Origin: Pseudomonadota bacterium
Lineage (GTDB): Bacteria > Pseudomonadota > Gammaproteobacteria > Burkholderiales > Rhodocyclaceae
Reading direction: 5' to 3'
NCBI GenBank assembly: GCA_008501585.1
Contig: QQUN01000007.1
Coordinates: 36,006 to 100,005 of the forward strand
DNA length: 64,000 nt
Positions 1 to 8,300 of this stretch are shown one piece after another. The translations under genes and the position numbers were made by a program. The stretch's first letter is position 1, and every line of letters begins with the position of its first letter. Below the pieces are notes generated by a model. It did no database searches and was not told the origin of the DNA. It saw only the letters and a program-made list of their open reading frames with translations.

Positions 1-1
1 C

Positions 2-1876
2 AGCACGCTGTCGGCGCGCGACTACATCCAGCAGGAGTTGCAGCGCAAGAACATGGACAACGCCAACGCGCTGGCGCTGGCCATGACCCAGCTGCCCAAG
101 GACCCGACCACACTCGAGCTGCTGCTCGCCGCCCAGTTCGACAACAGCCACTACGAATACATCCGGCTGACCGAGCCGCGCCCGGACGGCAAGGTCATCA
201 TGGAGCGCAACATCGACACCGCGGCCATTGCCAGCACCGCACCGGGCTCGGCCGACGAACAGGCGCCGGGCTGGTTCCGCACGCTGGTGCCGATTCAGTC
301 GCTGCCGGCGCGAAGCCAGGTCAGCGACGGCTGGACGCCGTTTGCCACCTTGTCGCTCAAGAGCGACCCGGCCTTCGCCTATGGCAGCCTGTGGCGCGGC
401 ACCCTGCAGCTGCTGGGCTGGTTCGTTGCCGGCGCGGCGGCCATCGGGGTGTTTGGCACGCTGGTGCTGCGCACCTTGCTGCGGCCGCTGGACAAAGTGG
501 TCGACCAGGCCCGCGCCATCGGCGAGCGGCGCTTCGTCTCCACCGACGCGCCGGCCACGCCGGAATTCGCCGCCGTGGTGACCGCCATGAACACGCTCAG
601 CACCCGAGTGCGCAGCATGCTGGAGGAGGAGTCCGCCCGCCTCGAGAGCCTGCGCCAGGCGGTGCAGCACGACCCGGTCAGCGGCCTGCTCAACCGCGAG
701 CATTTCCTGGCGCAGGTGGCCGATACGCTCGAGAGTGACACCGCGCCGGCGCATGGCGCGCTGGTCATTGTCCGCCTGAGTCACCTGATCGAACTCAACG
801 AATCGCTCGGCCGCGCCACTGCCGACGCCCTGCTGCGCAAGCTCGCCGAGAGCCTGGGCACGCTTCTGCCGGCCGACGCCTCCTGGCTGCTCGGCCGACT
901 CAACGGCACGGATTTCGCGGTGCTCGCCCCGGCACTGGAGACCCCCGACGCGCTGGCCACCACGCTCGCCGAGCGTCTGGAGCTGGCGGTGAGAAACAGC
1001 CTCCCTGACAACTACCGGGCGCTGCCGATCGGCATCGCCTGCTACCAGCGCGGCAATGCCCTGCCACAACTGCTGGCCCATGCCGACGTGGCGCTCGACC
1101 GCAGCGAACAGGAGACAGACTGCCGCCCGCAGATCGAGCATGTCAATCCGTCCGCACGCCCGGCCACCGACCTGTCCGGCTGGCGTCGCCTGATCGAATC
1201 GGCGCTGGAGGCCGGCAGCTTCCACCTGGCGCAGTTCGCGGTGCTCGACCGCAATCGCCGCCTGCTGCACCTGGAAACCCCGGTGCGCATGCAACACCCG
1301 ACCGAGGGCGTGGAGCTGACCGCCGGCGATGTCATTCCCTGGGCAACGCGCTGCGGCCTGCTCCCCCGCATTGATGAATCCGTGGTGGCGCAGGCTCTGG
1401 CGCTGGTCGACAGCGGCGGCGAGGCGGTCTGTATCAACCTGTCGGCCGAGTCGATGTGCCATGCGCCGACCATCAGCCGGGTGGCCGAACTGCTCAAGGC
1501 CCGTCCGGCGGCCGCCCGCCAGTTGTGGATCGACCTCCCCGAAGGCGCGGCCTTCCGCCACGCCGTCGAGTTCCGCGCGCTGTGCAAGCGCCTCAAGCCA
1601 CTGGGGGTGCGCATCGGGCTGGAGCATGTCAGCGCCCAGGTGTGCCGCATTGGCGAACTGCACGACGTGGGGCTCGACTACCTGAAGATCAGCGCCGCGG
1701 TCATCCGCGGCATCGACCACAACCCCGGCAATCAGACCTTCCTGCGCGGACTGGCAACCATCGCCCACACCATGGGCATGCAGGTCATTGCCGAGGGCGT
1801 GACCACCGGCACCGAGGCCGAGCAGCTCGACGCGCTGGGCTTCGACGGCCTGACCGGGCCCGGCATCCGCCGCTGA
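2..1876 (+). CDS. lapD: LapD-like inner-membrane c-di-GMP receptor (partial, 5' end outside window)
   Basis: The frame is open to the left edge, so the start lies outside. About 625 residues are visible. They begin in a periplasmic LapD_MoxY_N-type domain (a segment near YIQQELQRKNMDNANALAL, then QLPKDP), followed by a membrane helix near nt 405-475, a HAMP segment (RTLLRPLDKVVDQARAIGERR), and GGDEF and EAL domains. Both output domains look catalytically dead: the GGDEF signature reads NGTDF, EAL reads ETP, and the DDFGTG-type loop is replaced by LEHVSAQ. In the Lap family such a protein binds c-di-GMP in the cytoplasm and sequesters the periplasmic protease LapG. The opposing adhesin and type I secretion genes support this role. 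lapG would be expected upstream, outside the window. Assignment to the family is strong; the exact regulatory wiring is inferred. Confidence 0.88.
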   Translation, partial: STLSARDYIQQELQRKNMDNANALALAMTQLPKDPTTLELLLAAQFDNSHYEYIRLTEPRPDGKVIMERNIDTAAIASTAPGSADEQAPGWFRTLVPIQSLPARSQVSDGWTPFATLSLKSDPAFAYGSLWRGTLQLLGWFVAGAAAIGVFGTLVLRTLLRPLDKVVDQARAIGERRFVSTDAPATPEFAAVVTAMNTLSTRVRSMLEEESARLESLRQAVQHDPVSGLLNREHFLAQVADTLESDTAPAHGALVIVRLSHLIELNESLGRATADALLRKLAESLGTLLPADASWLLGRLNGTDFAVLAPALETPDALATTLAERLELAVRNSLPDNYRALPIGIACYQRGNALPQLLAHADVALDRSEQETDCRPQIEHVNPSARPATDLSGWRRLIESALEAGSFHLAQFAVLDRNRRLLHLETPVRMQHPTEGVELTAGDVIPWATRCGLLPRIDESVVAQALALVDSGGEAVCINLSAESMCHAPTISRVAELLKARPAAARQLWIDLPEGAAFRHAVEFRALCKRLKPLGVRIGLEHVSAQVCRIGELHDVGLDYLKISAAVIRGIDHNPGNQTFLRGLATIAHTMGMQVIAEGVTTGTEAEQLDALGFDGLTGPGIRR

Positions 1877-1890
1877 CATCGCGCGGCGCC

Positions 1891-1923
1891 AAAGAAAAGA
1901 CCTCGCCGCGGCGAGGTCTTTTT
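1891..1923. terminator. bidirectional intrinsic terminator
   Basis: A 24-base perfect palindrome (1897-1920; half AAGACCTCGCCG) has an A-run on its left and a T-run on its right. It therefore reads as a terminator for lapD on the plus strand and for the convergent 106-codon gene on the minus strand. Confidence 0.85.
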
Positions 1924-1944
1924 GTATCGGCCGACGACGCTGCG

Positions 1945-2265
1945 TCAGACGAAGTCGTCGCCGCCGAGCAGATCCAGCGCCCCCCGCGACTCACGCATCG
2001 AGCGCCGCTCCATCAGCTTGGCCTGGGCGGCCTGCGGCAGATCGGTAAAGCGGATGACATCGCGGTGGATTAGCAGATCGATCACATCCTCGAGCACCCG
2101 CACCAGACGCAGGTCGGAGTCCGCGAGCGGATCCTCACCCATCACCGTGCGGGCAAAGCCGGCCACCGCGGGATCCCCCGAGGTCGCTGCTTCGGTGTGT
2201 TCGGTATCAGCCTCCAGGCTGACCGACACGACTTGCCCCTGGCTATTGCGCTTCACGAACACCAT
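1945..2265 (-). CDS. small conserved protein of the 'tryptophan synthase subunit beta-like' family
   Basis: This 106-residue protein contains the segment DLRLVRVLEDVIDLLIHRDVIRFTDLP followed by AAQAKLMERRS. That segment marks a small proteobacterial family that databases call 'tryptophan synthase subunit beta like protein'. The name is historical, and there is no TrpB fold or PLP lysine here. The ATG at 2265 is preferred over an in-frame TTG 18 nt upstream because AAGGAG sits 9 nt before it. The gene lies 52 nt downstream of the giant adhesin on the same strand and ends at a shared terminator, so it may be the last gene of that operon. Function is unknown. Confidence 0.75.
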   Translation of the reverse strand: MVFVKRNSQGQVVSVSLEADTEHTEAATSGDPAVAGFARTVMGEDPLADSDLRLVRVLEDVIDLLIHRDVIRFTDLPQAAQAKLMERRSMRESRGALDLLGGDDFV

Positions 2266-2317
2266 GCGGCTAGGCTCCTTCAATGGTGCGGCCCGGCAAA
2301 CGCCGGGCCGCGTCCCG

Positions 2318-5300
2318 TCAGTCGGTGATCAGCTTGCCTTTCGTGAGCAGATCCTGAATCACCTGCTGGTCGGTCGAGAAGCCGGCCGTCAGGTTGACCC
2401 CGTTGAGCACAATCTGCTGCACGTCGTTGTTGCTGACGTTGCTCGGCAAGCCCCCCGCGCTGTTGTTGTCGTTGAACGCCCCGGACGTGCTGACGTAGAT
2501 CGTGGTGTTGCCGCCCGAGTACTGGAAGTGCAGGAAGTTGTCCAACGCAGCCGCAGTCGCCCCCACCGGCGCTTGCAGCAGATCGCGCAAGTCCAGGATG
2601 TCGCCACCGGCACTCGGAAGCGCAACATCGAAGTCGGTGATCGTGTCGCGCGCCGGCGAACTGATCGTCCCCGCATCGGCCAGGCTCCACTGGAACACGT
2701 CCGCACCGAGCCCGCCGGTCATCGTGTCGTTGCCGGCGCCGCCGATCAGCAGATCGTCGCCGGCCCCGCCGTTGAGCGTATCGGAGCCGTTGCCGCCGAC
2801 CAGCTTGTCGTTGCCGTTGCCGCCGTTGAGCACGTCGTTGCCGTCACCGCCGGACAACCAGTCATTGCCGTCGCCGCCGTTGATGGTGTCGTTTCCGGCC
2901 AGGCCGCTGATGATGTCATCGCCGGCCGTCCCGTTCAGCGTGTTGCCGGACGACGTGCCAACCATGGTCGGTGCGCCCTGGTCAAAGGTGATGTTGAGCG
3001 TCACCGAGCCGGTGCCGGTGTCGCCATCACGGTCGATCAGCGTGAAGCCGAACATTTCCGTCATCGCGCCGGAGCCCGAGAACGGCGGACGGTAGGAGTA
3101 CTCACCGTTGTCCATATCGACGGTCAGCAGGCCGCCGGCCACCGTGGTCACGGTCAGGACATGCGTCGTGCCGTTGAACGTGGCGGCCGAGGTGCCACCG
3201 CTGGTAGCGATGGTGTTCGACGCCGTGTTCCAGGTGTAGGTGATGCCGTTCATCGTCACCGACTGCAGGTGACCCTGGTCGGCACCCACACTGCCCGGCG
3301 TGGCACCGCTCAACACGTTGCCCATGGCGATCGGCACCACCGTCGACTGCAGCGCGGCGGACAGCTGGGTTTCGTCCGGCACCATCAGGGCATCCATGTT
3401 GGTGCCCGTCTGACCGTCATAGGCCACCGGGTCCAGATAGGTCTGGTCGGCTGCCGTCAGGCCCGTGCCAAGCCCCAGCGCAAAGGCCTTGATGCTGTTG
3501 GTGGTCAGGAAGTTCTGCCAGATCGCCTCTTCCGCCGCCTGGATACCCACGTCCGGACCGGTGCGGCTACCCGCATCGCTGTTGACCAGCGCACCGGTGT
3601 TGCCGTCGTTCTCGTTCGGCTGACCGTCGGAGATGAAGTAGGCCACGTTCTGCAGCGAGCCGCCGGCCGGCGGCGTCAGGATGCGACCTGCCGAACCCCA
3701 GGCGTCGATGGCCTGCGCCAGCGCCGCGTCGTAGTTGGTCCAGCCGGCGGCGGTGATCGACGCGAGCATGGCCTTGGCATCATCCGCCGTCATCCAGTAG
3801 CTGGTGGTGTCGTTGGCGAGGGTCGAGAAGGTGACGATCTTGACCGCCACATCCCCCTGGCCGTCGTAGGCGTTGATCAGGTTGGTGATCGCGGTACGTG
3901 CAGCCGCCAGGCGATCCACCGAGCCGCTCGTCATACTGCCGGACACATCGAGCACCACCATCAGGTTGGTGTCCTGCTGCGGCACATCGATCGCCCGGGT
4001 CTGCGCGAAGGCCAGCGGCGCATCGTCTTCGACCGTCACGTTGAGCAGGCTGCTGCTGCTCGTCGTCCCGTTGCTGGCCGTGACCGCCACATCGAAGCTG
4101 AGCAGGTTCTCACCGCCACCGTTCGGATGATCGAGCGGTCCGAGCAAGCGCACCTCGTAGTTGCCATTGGCCTGCATCGTCACACGGACGACATCGCTGC
4201 CGTTGGCCGAGCCAGTCAGCGTCCCGGTACCGACGCCGGTCCAGGTCAGGGCGGCGCCGCCCGAGGTGAGCCCCTGTGCCGGCGGGTGCAGCCCGACGCT
4301 GAGCGTCCCCGCGCCCGAGATGTTCATCGAACCGGTAAAGACCACGCTGTTGGTCAGGTCGGTCGGGGAGCCCACGGTGTCGGGGTTGCCACCGCTGAGC
4401 CCTTCTTCGGAGACCAGCGCCGCACTGGCGGAGATCGACGGTGCGGGGGTGCCGGACAGGTTGAGGGCGATCGTGCCCTGTGCCGTATCGGCATCGGCGT
4501 CGCGTAACTGATACGCCAGATTCATGCTGACATCGGCGTTGTAATTGATGTAGCTGATCGACACGATCTCGGGGCGGAATTCACCGCTGACCGCTGTGAA
4601 CGTCACGGTATCGAAGGCCTCCCCTGCAGAAATGGTCAGCAGTTGCTCCGGGTTCGACTTCCCGATGGACACGTTGGAGCCACTGGCCACGAGCACCCCA
4701 TCACGGTAGGCGGCCCAGCTCATCGTCGCAGACTGGGCCTGCGGCTCGAGCGAGAACGTTGCCGACGTAATGTCGCGTGTATAGGTCAGCGTCAGCACCT
4801 CGTTGCCGGCGGCATCAATCCAGTTGCCTTGCCCGCCATTGACCGAAATACCCTGCGCAGAGTAATTCACCTGCGCAGCTGCCCCATTTCGCACCCCGGT
4901 TGCATCGATCAGGATGACGTTGTTGTTGGCGTCGATGATCTGCAGCGAGCCGGAGTTGCCCCCCGTCGTGCCGCTGAAGTCCGAGGTCGACACCGTGCCG
5001 CCGAGCAGTTGGGCGAAGGTGTTGAAGACATAGGTCTTGCTCGCCAGGTCCAGGTCGAGCAGCAGCACGTTCTCACGCACGCTGCCGTTCATCACGTAGC
5101 CGGTCAGCGCATCGTTGCTGTCGTTCCATTCGTACTGCACTTGCTTGCCGTCGGCGTACAGCGTCGGCAGGGTTGCGCCGGCCGGGTTCCAGGTGAGATC
5201 GGTCGGATCGTTGGACACCGTCACCGGCAGCGAGCCCATGACGGTCTGGCCCAGCTGGTTGGCCGCGGTGATCGACAAGGGGCCATCCACCGTCGGCGCA

Positions 5301-8300
5301 TCGTCGAACACGGTGACGTTGAAGTTTGCCGTGCTGATACCGCCATCCACCGAGAGCGTAAAGCCGAGCACCTTGGATTCGCTCTCGCCCTGCACCGTCG
5401 GCAAATGATCCAGCGCGCGCACCTGGGTAAAGGTATAGCCGGAGTTGGAAGCATTCACCCGGAGCGTGAACACCACACCCTCGGCACTGGATGCCGTGAG
5501 GGTTTTGGACGCCGCATCCCATGCATAGCTCACCGGCAGGCCGTTCGAGGTCACCCCTGCGGCATTGCCCGCCAGGGTCACCACATCGTTGGAGCCCACG
5601 TTCTGGATGGTGCCGACCTGGACGATATCGTTGCTCGGGCTGGCGTCACGATTTTCGTCGACATTGTCGTCGTCGCCGACAACGCTGGCGACCACGGGCG
5701 GCGCATCGTTGTCGATGATCGTGCCGGTCACCGTGTTTTGCGTCGCATGCGCTTGCACATGCTCGAACACGCCGCTGCTCACGGTCGCCAGGCTCAGCGT
5801 ATAGCCCTCATCATTTTCATCGAGGGTGTCGTTGAACACTTCGTTCTCGATGAGGGCGAAACTCTGCCCTGCGCCAATGGTCACCGTCGTGACTTTCAGA
5901 TTCACGAAGTCGGCTGCAGACGTCGTATCTGCCGAATACGTCAGCGTCACGGTCACGCTGCCACCTGCCGGTACCGTGACCGGGTTGCCATTCTGATCGA
6001 TCAGCTCCACGCGGTGAGACAAGGTGGCGTCGGGGATCCCTTCAGAGACCGATGCGCTGTTCACCAGGCGCACATACACCGTATCCTCCGGTCCCGGCGG
6101 ATTGTCCGAACCGGTCTGGTCGACGATGGTGGTCGTCACACTGCTGGTACCCAGCACCAGGTTCTCGTAACCACCACCACTGCTTCCGCTGATACTCGCC
6201 GTGTACTGCTCACCGGAATCGGCAAGCGCATCATCGGTGGTATTGACCACGAAAGTGGCGCTGGTGGTGCCGGCAGCAATGATCACGCTGGTGTTGACCG
6301 GCGTCAGGTCACCATCGTCAGTGGTGATATGGCCCGTCACCACATTCACCGTCAGGTCTGTTGCCGGCGCCTTGTCCACGCTCACGGTGTAGGTCACGCT
6401 CTCGCCTTCCACCACCGTACCCGCGCCGGAAATGGTGAGCGTCGCGGTATCCACCGGATCGAAGGTCGTGTCATCGGTGATGGTGCCCACGCCCGTATCA
6501 TCGGCAATCGTCGCATTGACCGGATTGCTCAGCACGATGTTGAAGGTCTCATCGCCTTCGGCATAGGCATCGTCGGTGATCGGCACGGTAATGGTCTGGC
6601 TGGTCACCCCTGCCGGGAAGTTGAGCGTACCCGCCACGCCGGTGTAGTCCACACCCTGGGTGGCCGACACGCCGGCGCTGCTATAGCTCACGCTAACGCC
6701 CAAGTTACTCGGGTTGGAGAGCGTGACCGTAAAGGTGGCCGTACCGGCACTTTCATTGACCGTCACATCATTGATGCTGATGGCCGGGGTGTCGTCATCC
6801 GTCCCCGGGGGGCCACCGGTGCCATCGTCGCGGATGGTGGTGGTGACGCTGCCGGTGCCGATGCTGGCGCCGCCGGTCGGGGCGCTCAGGTTGACCTGGT
6901 AGGCTTCGGCCCCTTCGAACACGCTGTCATTGACGATGTTCACCGTCACCGTGGCGCTGGTGCTGCCGGGGGCGAAGGTGATCACCTGGCTGGCGATCGG
7001 GCTGTAGTCGGCCCCGGCCGTGGCGCCGGCGTCCATGGTGTCGACTGTCACGCTCACCGCATTGGCGCTCGGGTTGCTCAGGTTGAGGGTGTAGGTGATG
7101 GTGCCGGCGCCTTCGTTCACTTCGGCCGGGCCCACGATGCTGATCACCGGGCGGTCGTCGTCGCCTCCCGGAGGCCCACCGGTGCCGTCGTCCACAATGG
7201 TGGTGGTGACGCTGCCGGTGCCGATCACGGCGCCAGCGACGTTGCTCAGGGCGACCGTGTAGTCTTCGGCGCCTTCATACACCGCCGGGCTGTCGTTGAG
7301 GATCGCCACCGTCACGGTCTGGCTGGTCACGCCGGGGGCGAAGGTGAGCGACTGGCTCAGCGCCGTGTAGTCGCTGCCGGCCTGTGCGCTGCCGTTGGCC
7401 GTGGCCACGTCAACGGTCACCGGGTGGTCGCTGGGGTTGGTCAGGCTCACTGTGTAGGTGAGCGTGCCGGCCGCTTCGTTGACCAGCACCGGGCCGCTGA
7501 TCGACACCGCGGGGATGTCGTTGTCCGTCCCCGGGGGGCCACCGGTGCCGTCGTCGCGGATGGTGCCGATGCCCTGGCCGTCGCCGATCACGGCGCCGCC
7601 GGTGGGGTTGCTCAGGTCGATGGCGAACTGTTCGCTGATCTCGTAGATCGCATCGTTGTTGATATTGACCGTGATGGTCTGGGTGGTCACGCCGGGGGCG
7701 AAGCTCAGCGTGCCGCCCACCGTGTCGTAGTCGCCCGCGCCCGCAGCGCCGGCCACGGCCGTGCCGTTGGCGCTGGCGTAGTCGACCGTCACCGTGCTGG
7801 CGCTGGGGTTACTGAGCGTGACCGTGAAGGTGGCCGTACCGGCCGCTTCGTTGACCGTCACGTCGTTGATGCTGAAGCTCGGCGTGTCGTCGTCGACGAT
7901 GGTGCCCGTGCCGCTGGCGGCCGGGTTGGTGGTGGTGCCGCCGGTGACCGTGGCGTTCAGGGTGAAGGTCTCGTTGCCTTCGGCCAGGTTGTCATTGGCG
8001 ATCGGGGTGCGCACCTGCACGCTGGTGCTGCCCGCCGGGATGGTGGCGGCCGTGGCACTGACCCAGGCGCCGCCGACGAACACTTCCAGGCCCGCGCCGT
8101 AGTCGGCGGGGTTGGTGGCGCTCACATCGGCCAGGGCGAGGCTGACGCTCACGTCCTGCACGCTGGGGTTGGACAGGCTGACCGTGAACACGGCGTGCGC
8201 ATCGGTCCCTTCGGTGACCGTCGGCGAGCTGACCGACAGGGTCGGGATGTCGTTGTCCGATCCCGGAGGACCGCCGGTGCCGTCGTCCACGATGGTGCCC

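Noticed and set aside
1945..2265. A tryptophan synthase gene near the adhesin
   Set aside because: The family name is historical; the 106-residue protein lacks TrpB features.
2690..2960. Short-period repeats that at first look like a CRISPR array or tandem repeat
   Set aside because: They are RTX nonapeptide codons in frame in the adhesin (GGDGND type), without distinct spacers.
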